From assembly GCA_012295275.1 (NCBI GenBank), contig CM022672.1:413943-477942 (forward strand): 64,000 nucleotides of DNA, in the 5' to 3' direction. Below the pieces are notes generated by a model. It made no database searches and was not told the origin of the DNA. It worked only from the letters and a program-made list of their open reading frames with translations. Source of the DNA: Chrysomallon squamiferum. Its lineage: Eukaryota > Mollusca > Gastropoda > Neomphalida > Peltospiridae. Every line of letters starts with the position of its first letter. Position 1 is the stretch's first letter. Positions 12,926 through 24,181 of this stretch are shown piece after piece. The translations under genes and the position numbers were made by a program.

Positions 12926-14203
12926 GTACATACATACATACATACACACACTTCAAGTGGTTGTAAATAAAGAGTTGCCAGCTGATATTGATTAACATCT
13001 TTGATTTGTGTGATGTAAAATAATATTATTATATTATATTATTTAATGTTAAATAATAACCATATTGTCTGACCTTTTGAGAAAACCATTCTGCAGGCCG
13101 GTCTGTTTCAGCATAGGGTTTAATAGCTCGACTTACTGATACCCTGAATTAAAAGTGAATATTAAATCACACACCTAGATTACAACAAGTAACCCCTTTT
13201 ATTATCCAATCGTTATACATGCATATTTCTTTCTTAATCCACTTTTTGTAATTAAATTGGAAGAAAAATTATAGTAAAAAATAGCGTGACTTAAACTATG
13301 AACTATAGTTAAGTGGTTGTGTAGATACAGGTTTTTACAGACTATACAACCACTTAACAATAGTTCATAATTTATCAAACAAAATTGATTATTATCATTT
13401 ATTTATTTATTAATAGATTAAATAATTACAAATGCTGGTTAGTTAGTAAATTAGTTATTACTACTGTTTTATTATTATTATTATTATTATCTATCACTGA
13501 CAGAATAAAATAATAAAAGAATATACAACTTTACAGCTCGTGTTATTAGATTTACAGTTAGTTACATTTAGTATTTACAGCAAAAAATACTGATAATCTA
13601 TAATATTAAAATGGATTTCAAGTTGCATATGTATTTTAATTTTTAATTCTTATGGATAATTTAAAATATTAATTTAATAAATTCTAAAAGGCAGATAGTT
13701 CAAAGATTTGACTGTTCTCACTGGTGGTGAAAGGGAGTGTATTACAATATTAATTAATTTGTTTACTTACCAATTCTGATCACCACTTTTTAAAACAGAA
13801 CAAGCTAAAGCCAACTTTTCTTTATTTGACCAAGCATCAAGAACCGGTCTCAGTTTTACTTCTGTATCAGAAAATTAAATTTATAATAGTAACTGTCGTG
13901 GCAACTATCTTTTTAAAATATATACTTTTCTGTCATAAACGTAAATAACTAATCATCTTATGAAATGGTGATACTGAACTCAGAACTCGTTAATAATCAT
14001 AATGAAATGAATGATGATCGAGTCCTGCTGCAATTAATTTAAAAAAAAAAAAAGAAAATGAACTAAGTATTAAAAACTATGAACACGTATTTTACTGTAA
14101 AGGATGATAAAATAACCTCAGAATTAAAATAATATCAAATAATCTATGACAAAAATCCTAATAAATAATATCAAACAAAATAGTTACTTGTGATAGTCGC
14201 CAT
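4553..14203 (-). CDS. BRD8: Bromodomain-containing protein 8, complete (20 coding exons)
   Basis: Exons in transcript order: 14203-14188, 13861-13771, 13143-13074, 12716-12667, 12077-11958, 11678-11598, 11446-11361 (alternative end 11376), 10591-10479, 9841-9689, 9345-9171, 8698-8537, 8379-8204, 7602-7461, 7355-7306, 6914-6748, 6391-6311, 5974-5906, 5559-5382, 4984-4907, 4645-4553. All phases agree and give 716 residues. Residues ~10-45 form the conserved N-terminal SANT-like segment (ALACSVLKSGDQNWVSVSRA). A charged coiled-coil region follows at ~75-170, then a long low-complexity S/T/E/K-rich middle. The bromodomain is at ~558-660, with NDIAPGY in the ZA loop and MYNSS carrying the acetyl-lysine-binding Asn. 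A basic lysine/arginine tail ends it. Known role: acetyl-histone reader of the TIP60/NuA4 chromatin complex in the nucleus. Exons 7, 8 and 12 are followed by tandem arrays built from their donors. Starts head-to-head with the clarin gene. Confidence 0.95.
7866..8204 (-). repeat. 26-bp tandem repeat of the BRD8 exon-12 splice donor (12 extra copies)
   Basis: The exon ends GAGAAAGAG, followed by donor GTGAGTAG. That junction recurs 12 more times into the intron at about 26-bp spacing (first spacing 28 bp). Nearly all copies keep a consensus donor; one copy has GC instead of GT (GAGAAAGAGGCGAGTAG). Any downstream donor would include GTG AGT AGT TAG from the first unit, an immediate in-frame stop. 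Confidence 0.92.
9842..10010 (-). repeat. About 53-bp tandem repeat next to the BRD8 exon-9 acceptor (3 copies)
   Basis: Three copies of a unit containing AAAACAGTAAAATCATT and TTTTCATTAAC lie immediately upstream (in transcript sense) of the acceptor at 9842-9843. The unit covers the polypyrimidine tract but not clearly the exon edge, so this is a weaker case than the other junction arrays. Confidence 0.7.
10020..10479 (-). repeat. About 32-35-bp tandem repeat beyond the BRD8 exon-8 donor
   Basis: On the plus strand the unit reads roughly ATCACCTTTGTGCTATAA plus ACAGTTATCTTGTAC, about a dozen imperfect copies running up to the exon at 10479. In transcript sense the copies contain AAG/GTAA-like and AAAG/GTGATG donor-like strings resembling the true donor (CTCAAG, then GTAATT). 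Confidence 0.8.
10815..11376 (-). repeat. 45-bp minisatellite at the BRD8 exon-7 donor (~12 copies)
   Basis: Near-perfect 45-bp units run from the exon-7 end into the intron. In transcript sense each has ACAGAACAACTC, then GGTATTAG, then TTTAACATGTTCAG. Because 45 is 15 codons, the exon-7 frame stays open through about 10 units (stop near 10939), adding a repeated TEQLGISHFVFNMFS peptide. Other frames on both strands are open for the same reason. Donor GT survives in roughly half of the copies; the others have GA (ATATTAG). Confidence 0.92.
12858..12920. repeat. (CA)n microsatellite in a BRD8 intron
   Basis: Uninterrupted CA dinucleotides, followed by a short TACA tetranucleotide run. Confidence 0.95.
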
Positions 14204-14330
14204 GATTTATCTGTTTATTGTGATAATTCCTCCTTCAAATCGAAAGCACCTATATAGCGCTTTATCTGAATGTATAGTACTTTTAGTAGTGTTTATGTTC
14301 ATCTAAACACAGCCTAACGTTACACAAATA

Positions 14331-14385
<55 letters not shown>

Positions 14386-14621
14386 AGTAGTAAAAAAACA
14401 AAAAAACATCAAAGATTATTTTTATTGTAAAAGGTTAGATCTTATTTTCCTGTGGGAGAAATAGATATATATATATATTCTTTTTTTTCTGTGGGGGAAA
14501 TATATATTATTTTTTTATATATATATATTAAAATTAGTTATTTTATTTGAAAAGCGTATAAATTAAAAATAAATAATGAATTTCCGAAATATTCAAATAA
14601 CATTGAATCTTTTTAAATTCT

Positions 14622-14663
<42 letters not shown>

Positions 14664-14928
14664 GCTACGTACAGAAACAGAGACCAAAAAAAAAAAAAAT
14701 ACCTGCACGGATTATAGGTGGAGAACACCTTTAGGCTTTAATGTCAGTTATTGATTGCCAGACGTAGCCAATGAACGGTGACGTTGTAAAATTGTCCTAT
14801 CACCGTCTATTGGTTGCGAACAGGTGTGATAAAACAAGGGTTAAAGATGTCAGAGCTTTTTAGATGTGCATGACTAACATTACCTCCTATGCCGAAATAA
14901 TATAAAGAAAGCATCTGGTGACATAGCA
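14204..14928. promoter_or_regulatory. Divergent BRD8 / clarin promoter region with an inverted CCAAT pair
   Basis: About 725 bp separate the two start codons. CCAATGAACGGTGA at 14768-14781 is matched, inverted, by TCACCGTCTATTGG at 14800-14813 (12 of 14 arm bases identical, 18-bp spacer). Each arm holds a CCAAT box (the NF-Y motif in animals) and a CGGTGA core, and a TGACGT string overlaps the inner edge of the left arm. TATAAAG lies at about 14901. The region also holds a (CT)n run at about 14334-14383 and (TAA)n at about 14623-14662. A bidirectional promoter is an inference. Confidence 0.5.
14334..14383. repeat. (CT)n microsatellite upstream of BRD8
   Basis: About 25 CT units, 130 bp upstream of the BRD8 start codon. 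Confidence 0.95.
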
Positions 14929-15505
14929 ATGGAGAGAACCACAAAGAGAAATTTCATTGCTGTTTCCTTTTTTTTTGGCTTGATAGGCGTTGGGTTGATG
15001 ATAGCGGCGTTCGCGACCGATCACTGGATTCGCTCATCACCAATGAAACCCGACATTGTTGAAATGAACAGTACTGTACAGTCGGGCGGGACAGAGACAA
15101 AAAATACAGGCAATATTACATTTGGATTATTTCGTGGATACAGAGTTCTCGATTATTCGACAGGACCAAGACGTAAAACAATATATGGTAAGACACGGAA
15201 TACAGTTAGCTAGAAAATACATGAAGGATATGATATGCATATCATATGGGTAATCATTGATTGAAACATTAAACACCTCTTCCTTATTAATCTTATACAG
15301 GTTTACCGGGTTAGATTAATCCTTTTTAATAATAAGGTTATTCCAATTAAACCCATGTAAGGCATGTTTGAACGATTTTCTGTGGGAGAAATGCCAAAAT
15401 AATCTAGATAATATTCTATTGATATGGACCAGAGGAAAGTGATTAACTGAAAAATACAGTCCATTTATTTTTTAATGAAATAAATATTTAATTTTTAAAG
15501 AATAA

Positions 15506-15560
<55 letters not shown>

Positions 15561-16138
15561 ACTAACTGTTGAGTGATGGCTAGCCTAACTCAGTGTCAGA
15601 ACTTTCTAGATTAGTTTTTGTAAGCGAGCCCACTGGAAGATTTCCTATCCCAGTCTGTGTTCCTTGTTAGCTTTATCAAAGACTGCAAACTAATATATTA
15701 TTTACAGTGTAACTGCATGTAAAAGATCCAGTAAGGATAACTGAAAAATAGTGGTGGCTGTGTTTTCTTTCTCTTCAAGTTCAACTGTATGATATCATGT
15801 ATAATTGTAATTTATACCACGTGTAACTTATGAATGTATTGAGTGCATTGTTAAATATAACACTTGTTTATTCTTTATACATATATATAACATTATAAGA
15901 AAAGTAAATATTTTACAAAAATGGGAAATGAGACTGACATATTTATGATTGTGTTTGAGCACTGATAACTTAAATAACATGAACATCTGAGAATTTAATG
16001 CATGATGAATGAATGTTTAACTAATAATATCAAACCATTTTGTACCAGATCCCCTCCATGTGTTGCACTGATCTTTATCAATCTTATAAAAGCCACAACA
16101 TACAACTATATATAATTTTCAATTTGCCACAATATTTG

Positions 16139-16174
<36 letters not shown>

Positions 16175-19100
16175 CATACATACATAAATACATACATACA
16201 TATACACACACATATATACACACACACACACATATATTTATTTTCTTAAATTCTCTATTTTCTTTCTATGTTCTTCTTAATTTTAATTTTTGTTTGTATA
16301 ATACTGACTTGGAAAGAAGCTGCTGTAACTTGATGATATGCTGATCTGACAGCAGCCAGGCATTTTTTTTACAAGTTAAATAACTGTGTAATGATCTACT
16401 AAGTCACTCTTGAATTTGACTTGGAAATTTGTTCTAAAATGGTTTGATATATTATAGTGTGAGACCAAAATAATGCACAAATGCATATCTGCAGTCAACT
16501 TTCTGTCTGATGATATGTTTGTTTATGTAGCAGTTTCTTTGTTACTGGACCTCAAAGTTTGGTTTCTCTGGACTATCAAACAAAACATGAATAAATTGTT
16601 TATCCACTTTTGTCTGACTAAAAATTTTTTGTTATAAAATATGACTGTTAAAGTTAGTTATGGTCTTGTTTAATTGTTTTTAACTGGCTGGATCAGTCCC
16701 TGGCTCAGTAAACAGAGATATTTTTTTTTATCCTATCCAAAACATAAAATGTACAGCAAATTATACTGACTGTTAAATTATTATTTTAATTTTTAACACT
16801 TTTAATTTGCATTTACAGGTTTTCATGTTTAAAAATACTTTTTACATATGCACATATATTTTTTTAAAAAGCACTTTATATTATATATTATGTGTTTTTA
16901 TATATATATATATATAAACACATTTTATCTTTTTGTTACATATATATGAATTATAATTAGATTTGTAACATTATGAACCACTGGTTTACAATCACGTTAT
17001 AGAGACATGTTTTCATGGATTGGAAACTCATACTCTGGTTGGACTGGGAAATGGACTTACGAGTGATCTAACAAATATTTTCTGCTCTTTAGTAAATAGT
17101 CTGTAACTGCACCATTATTTGTGATAGATGACTTCATAAAATTGGAGATTATAAACCTTCAGTCATCCTAATAATAAATCATAACTTCTTTTTCTTCTAA
17201 TTTTTTCATTTTATGATTTGAGTATGAATGGTCTCTATTGAAATGTTGTGTACATGTTTATATTTGCAGTTTATCCGTCATCGTCAACACAAATGAAAAA
17301 TTCAGTTTTTATAATGACAAGCTAAAGTTACCACATTCCTCTCTGATTTATTGTTAACAAAGTCATAACATAAAACAAAATTTAAATAAAAATACTTTTT
17401 TTTTTTTTTTTTACTGGTTAACCTTTTCAAGGTATCTTAAATTATTAAAGAATAAAAGTCAACATCGTTGCCTGGATCCCCATGGTTTTGTGAAATTGTT
17501 TACATTTTTCTCTTTGTTTGACCAGTTCACTCATCTTCATGGTGGAATTTAAGACAGAAAAATGGAATGTTTTTTTTTTTGCTGTTGTTTGTTTTCTTTA
17601 CAGAGGAAAATGTCAACATTGATTTTAAAAATAAAGAACTGCAATTTCACTGGCCTGGTGAATATTTTTATCAGTAAACCAGATTGAAATTTCTTTTGTA
17701 AGAAATAATTTCACACAACACTGTCAGTGTTAATGATTTTTCTTCTTAACATTGTTAAAAATTCCTCACTTTTTGCTTAAACACAACAATGACCATGTAG
17801 CTGAATTAAATGGCTTAATAAAATAGTAATAATAACAACAATAATGATAAATAATAATAATACAAAGAAAATCACCAACAATAATAATTGAAATCTTTAT
17901 TTCATATTTCTCCATTTATTTCCCCCTTCTGAAATTAAAAAAAATTAAATTAAAAACTAAAAAAAAGAAAAAAAGGAAAAAAAGATCGAGTTACTTTATT
18001 TTTTTACATTCTTTTGAGGTCCAATTAGATACCAAAAAATTGTACATTAATAACAATAATGACATTAAATTAAGCAAATAAACATTGTACATTTATTTTA
18101 TCTGTTTAAAAATTTTGTCATGTGATGTTAAAAACATTTATAGTTTATTTTAGATATTGTTTGTGGCAGATAAACCAGATGTGATTAATGTTAGTGTTTT
18201 GGTTTATTCTGTGTTTACCTTTGCTTTTCTGATTGTTAAACTATTGACACAAATTGAATGTAAAAACAAGACCTGTAGTCAAAAAAAAAGTCAAAACTGG
18301 TTTCTGATTGATTCTGATATCTGATGATCAAATGATTATTTGTTCAAAAAAAAGAAAGCAACAGTTTCATAATATATACTTGCCTTTGAATGCATAGTTT
18401 TATCTTTTTTTTTTTTTTTTCACTTTGATCATCTATAATCTTATATATATATATATATGTTTTTTCTTTAAAAATCTGTTTTGTTTGCAGTAGTTACCTG
18501 TATATTTGTTTGTGTTCTAGTTACCTGTAATCCTTCATTTGGTGTCTGCATGTGGACCAATTTAACTGATTCCAACATGAAAACTAAACTGCTTGACAGA
18601 ATGATAGCCAGTTACAAAAATCAAACTGCAGCCGGACAGAATGAAACAGGTGTTTATTAGACATACAATGCTTGCAATACCTACCATTGTGGCAAATGCT
18701 TGCAATATTTTCCTGCAGCAGTGTTTTGTTCCTTACTTTGCTAAATTTCTCCAGTCCACCCCATCCATTTTACCTGCTTACACATTTATCCTCCAAACCA
18801 ACCTACAATCCATACTTTACTGATTTTTAGCAGGTGCTTTTCTTTTTGTGAATTGCAGTAATTGCTTCATTATTTGAAATTTTCCTGATAACTACAGATT
18901 AGATATAACAAATGTTTATTTCTGAATTATTTATATATTTTTGTTTTTATTACTTACCTATAAATGTTGCAGTAAACAAATATCTAAAATTTAGGGAGTA
19001 CAAACAGATAAATCTACAATATGTGATAAGCATATTCTACAGACACAATATTTTCTTTTTCCCTTTTTTCTTTTTTAAATTCTCTCTTTAAAATATTTTA

Positions 19101-21793
19101 AAATAATATTGAAAGAGATATAACAAAAAAAAAAAAAAAAAAAAACACGAGTTCTCTTGAGATGTTTAGAAGTGTACATAGGTTTGTAAAAATTATCTTT
19201 TTGAGGCCTGGCTTATTTATAGGCTTATTTTCAACCTCTGTATTGTATCTTCTTATCAAATGTAGTTTTCTTAACCTGTTTCTGTTTTGATAGCAAACTG
19301 CTTTTATCTCAAATATAATTTGTACTCTGACTGTTTTAAATGTCTGTGTTAATATTTAATTTCTGATACCAGTGTTTCTAGCAAATGGTTCAGTTTACAT
19401 TTATCTACCAAAGTTACCATGACAACCAGAACCCTATAATATACTAATATATAGATGTTCAACAGTGAAATTTAAAATGCCTCTGATGATATGGAAAAAG
19501 TACTGTAAATACATTTTGTATGCTTGCAAATGACATCTGTGGTGGTGATGATGTTGGAAAGTAAAAAATATATGTTACTAATATAGTTGTGTGTGTTTGT
19601 GTGTGTGTGAAAGTGAAAGAAGATGGCACATTAAGAGTCACAGATTAGTTATAATGTTATTACTTGCAAAGATTGGTCATTTATGTTATTATGTATGCAT
19701 TTAATACTAGTAAGACATTGACAGATTAAAGCAGATTATGAATAGGTGTACAGTATATTGTCACACTATACTGAATAGCAAATATTTTCTGATAACGATA
19801 TCAGATATCTCAGGGTGTAGTCGCAGTTAAGATACTGAGTCATATCAGCACTAGGAAAATGTTTACTTTGTGATCACTACCTGGTTAACACATCATAAAG
19901 AAACTAAAACCCAGTTATATGTTGTACTGAACTGACTTTTGAATGGGAATGGTTGCAGGATCAGTCTTTTTCCCATTCTAACTTGCATACTTTTTACTGC
20001 TTCATCAAACAATTTTGCAAGCAAACAAGTGTTTTAATACTTACCAGACTTCTAAATACACACCTCATCAGCAAGACGTGACATTCTGCAACTTCAATAG
20101 AGCTGTATTAAAGGCAGAATATTGATGTACTCCACCATTTTTGTTTACTGATCTTTTCAGCACCATTTACAACAGTGTAATATAAAATAAAGTAAACAAA
20201 ATTCTGTACAGACTATATACACTGTTGTTTTGACAGGTAGTCTACAAATCCAGCTGTTTTGAAATATTTTCTTTTATATCAGAACTAAAATGTATACTTA
20301 ATCATGTTTTGAGTTGAGCATTCAGTATGTAAATGTTATGGTTTAAATTTTTGCAAAGACAAATATATTACATATGAATGTTATTTGAGTTATGTGTTTG
20401 AAATGTGAGATCATGCATTAAATATTCTTTTGTGTTTACACATTAATTTCAAATGTGTATATAAATGTATTAAAGATATTTCTTTAAATTTAATCTAAAA
20501 TTTTATTTATTTTAGCTATTTTCAGCATTTTCATAGTTTATATAAATATTTTAAAGAAATATTTAATTCTAAAATTTTACAGTTTTGGGGGTGTTACATT
20601 ATTTTGTTTATGAATTGGATATTTTTGTAACTTAATATAAAATATTATTTCAGTAATGGATCTGACATAGTGTTTTACCAGTTATAAAATATTATTTTAT
20701 TCATTAATCTGATAACTGTTTTATATTTGGTATTAAATTTATGAATCTGATATTGTTTTAATATGATTTAAATATTTTAATTTATGAAACTGATATTGTG
20801 TTAACTTGATATAACATATTTTATTTATGAATCTGATATTGTTTTAACTTGATATAAAATGTTATTTTATTTATGAATTTGATATTGTGTTAACTTGATA
20901 TAAAATATTATTTAATTTAGAATTTGATATTGTGTTAACTTGATATAAAATATTATTTAATTTAGAATTTGATATTGTGTTAACTTGATATAAAATATTA
21001 TTTAATTTAGAATTTGATATTGTGTTAATTGATATAAAATATTATTTCTCAGTTCAGTGATTAAGAGAGATGTGTTGTGATTAATTTTATACTTGATAAT
21101 ATGTAAGTTGATTACTTACCTTTTTTTTTTAAATGTGTGTAAAAGAACAAAAGGACTAAATAAAAATATATATGTAAATACAACAAAGATAATAATTTAC
21201 ATGTGCTTAATAAAAACAATTGCATTAAATGAAATTCTGCACTATGCAAACTCAAATAAAATAATTACATTTTACTTTAAATTTTAAATTATTTATAATT
21301 ACATAAATATTTTTCTTTCAGTGAAAGACTTGGTAGAATATGGTTTGTTTTCATTTGGATTATGGGTATCGACAATTGTCACCCTGGCTCTGGGTGTGGT
21401 TTGGGGACTTGTAGCTATCATGTTTGCGGTGTTCAATGTGTTTGGTAAACCCATTGAGACCATCACTGGACCTGCAGGACTCTACCTGTGGAATGGACTG
21501 GCATGTAAGTTAAAACATTATTATTTATATATATTAAATACAAGTCCAGGTGAAATGCTTATTATAATTAAATAAATACATTTAAGAAATGCTAAAATAT
21601 CAGCAGTGATGTCTCTTTTCCTGCATTTTGATGCTGCGTCTAATTTGTTTGCCAAATAAGGTTATACTGTTAGATATTATTAAATTTCTTTTCATATATT
21701 ATAAATTAAATCTGATTTAAAACCATTTATAACTGTGGTTTCAGATAATTTAATTTGTTACAGTTATATTCAGTCTCTAAAAATACTTATAAA

Positions 21794-21854
<61 letters not shown>

Positions 21855-24181
21855 TACTGTATCAGATATTTATAAATGTACAAAATATTTTTGATATTTA
21901 TAATATTTCTTAGACTTTCTATAAGAGAATTATGCAATATTTAATTGAAGCTATTTGATAAACTGGCAAACAGTGGCTAATTATAAATACATTTGATGCT
22001 AATTCTGCAGTCAACACATTACAGTTACCTCTTGTCCCATGATTAATCAGAGAGTGTCTGTAGTATTTGCAGCTTTGTAGCTATGGGTAATATATAGAAA
22101 AACTGTTGACATTTTTATTAACTGATCTGGTAAAATTATGAAGGAATGTAATAATTGATTTGTTTGGATAAATGTGGTGAGAAACTGAACATTAACAGAT
22201 TTTAATCATATTACAAAATGTTAATAATTTTTATATATTAGCTGTTCTCTAGGGTATAATCTTAATTATTTATGAAAATATTAAAACAATTAATTTTTGG
22301 AGTATCTGTGGACACTCTGTACACTTCTTCACTATTTCATTATTATTGTGTGATTTCCACCATGTTTTAAGCCTCACTATCCTCCCAGCTTATGCTTACC
22401 CACCTGTTCCTTTCAGTGCTGTTCTCCTTGCTTGCTTGCCTCCTCTTTGTGGGGCTCTATGTGACAGGAATTCAGAAAAACATTTTACCAAAGGAAGATA
22501 GAGATATTGGGTGGACATCAGAGGGCAGGACCCACTTTGATTACTCGTTCTACTTAGTGGTGGGGGCTGCAGGCAGCTTCCTGTTAAACATTGTTCTCTT
22601 GGTGTGTTCTGGGCTGCGACTATCATGCAGTTTTGCTGGAGCCAGTGAGAAAGAAGTGGATGGAATGATCTTGTACTGAAAATAAGGATTTCAAAGACTG
22701 CACAACATTTAGAATTACTACATGGGTTGGATTGGGAAATTTGTCACACAGTGCTGAGATGTGAGATTTAGGGATCACTGTTGTACCGTGGTTTTGAGGG
22801 TGGGTTTGTGGATAGTGTTTGTGCAGGATGATTGGGATTGTAATTCTAAGAAGTATTTATTTGTGGATTTGTAATTTACAGTTCTGGGTTTGAATTGTAT
22901 ATACTTTTGAAAATGATACTTCATAATGTATAATGCTGAAGGATTTAAAGATTATACCTATTTAAACTGGATTCTTTGAAAATTTACAAACTATTCATAA
23001 AACATTTGTTATTTCTTCTTATTATTATTATTATTTTCAAGGAATTAAATTATAAATATAGCTGGGTTTTGCAAAAATACCTAACTTTTGTATCAATAAA
23101 ATTTATTATCTAAAATCAAATGTGACCCTGCCTACTGAAATCAGTCATACTATCAATTAATCAGAATGTTGAGATTGTTTTCTGTCAGTCTATCATTTTA
23201 ATTTCATTTTTCATTAAAATCAGATTTTATTACTTTTTCTACCTTTATTGTAAGCTATTTTGAACTCTAAGAGATGTGTATTTTTGTGTGGAGTAATATA
23301 TTGTAACTGTTCACATGATTAATTGTCTAAAATAATTTTTTGTAACATAACTTACTGCATTAGCCATATTTAACTATTGTTAATCTTGAATCTCCTTTGC
23401 TGTTTATATCAGGTATTTATGATTTTGTTTGAGTTTGATAAAAAGTAAAAAGTATCAGTACAATAAATATTTCCAGGCAGGGTCACATATTTGCATCTCT
23501 GTTAAAATACTATATATGAAATATATTTAAATCTATTCACAATCTCTGCCTTTGCATTTCCACAACTGTTTATTTCAAGCATTTATTTTTAATGTCGGTG
23601 TTAAATGTTAAATTATTGATAATTACCCACAGAAATCTCAGAAAAGTTTTGTTGAATGATTGTATAAAAAATTTAGATAAAACATTAGTATTTTAAGTTG
23701 GTATGTTTAAGAAATATTTTAATGTTATGTAAAAATAACAATATATTTTATAACAGTAATTTTTCAAAGTTAAGAACAGATTTCTTTTTTCTCTAATTCT
23801 GTAATTTTTGTAAATCTACATTTTATTTTAATAATTTTGAAACATTGAAACAAATTCTTATATTTATATACATCTAGTCAGTTTCTTGTTTTTTTTTCAG
23901 TGGTATTTTCTCTTGCATCCTGTATTTTGTATGTAGTTTTGTTTGTGAATGAATATCAAAGAAATATCCTGCCACTGGAGGACATTGAAGCCAATTTCTC
24001 CTCGAAGGAACACACATTCCTAGATTTTTCTTTCTATCTAGTCGTTGGTGCCTTTGTCAGTTTTTTTATCAGTATTATAATTCTGATCTGGTTGAGGTTC
24101 TACAATTCAGTTTCATGTTTCTCTGGAGAAGATAAATATGCTTTGGAGACAGAGCTGGGTGTAACAGGAATTTTATACTAA
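14929..24181 (+). CDS. Clarin-like four-transmembrane protein with two alternative last exons
   Basis: Exons 14929-15187, 17604-17657, 18521-18649, 21322-21504, then either 22417-22679 (295 aa in total) or 23901-24181 (301 aa). Every junction is phase 1, so both terminal exons fit. TM1 is at residues ~8-32. A long extracellular loop follows, with five N-glycosylation sequons (NST, NIT, NLT, NQT, NET) and paired cysteines (TCNPSFGVCMW). TM2 is at ~150-185. The clarin signature NVFGKPIETITGPAGLYLWN follows and leads into TM3, and TM4 lies in the last exon (YSFYLVVGAAGSFLLN). The C-terminus ILY resembles the vertebrate LMY. Clarins are claudin/tetraspan-superfamily membrane proteins; vertebrate CLRN1 acts in hair cells and photoreceptors. 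I cannot assign it to CLRN1, 2 or 3. Start: first ATG of the open frame, placing a hydrophobic segment right after a basic N-terminus. Confidence 0.87.
15508..15560. repeat. (ATT)n microsatellite in clarin intron 1
   Basis: About 17 uninterrupted ATT units. A separate (AT)n plus (CATA)n block occurs in the same intron at about 16140-16235. Confidence 0.95.
20640..21045. repeat. About 45-50-bp AT-rich tandem repeat in a clarin intron
   Basis: Units contain GATATTGTGTTAACTTGATA followed by AAAATATTATTTAATTTAG. The last three to four are nearly identical, and earlier ones are progressively diverged. The array ends about 280 bp before the exon at 21322 and does not include exon sequence. Confidence 0.85.
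21796..21853. repeat. (AAT)n microsatellite
   Basis: About 19 AAT units in the clarin intron between exon 4 and the first terminal exon. Confidence 0.95.
22417..22679 (+). CDS. Clarin alternative terminal exon A
   Basis: Acceptor TTTCAG at 22411-22416; stop TGA 22677-22679; AATAAA at 23095-23100. Encodes the end of TM3, a loop (GIQKNILPKEDRDIGW), TM4 and the tail ending DGMILY. Markedly richer in G+C than exon B and its surroundings. Confidence 0.85.
23901..24181 (+). CDS. Clarin alternative terminal exon B
   Basis: A diverged duplicate of exon A: acceptor TTTTTTCAG, same phase 1 entry, stop TAA 24179-24181, AATAAA at 24237-24242. It shares the layout FSL-A-C-L-V, NILP-ED, the DFSFYLVVGA core of TM4 and the final ILY, but differs at most loop and tail positions and is 18 bp longer. 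Splicing to A or B should be mutually exclusive because each carries its own stop and poly(A) signal. Confidence 0.85.

Noticed and set aside
14543-14728. Minus-strand open frame with poly-Ile
   Set aside because: Translation of the (TAA)n microsatellite.
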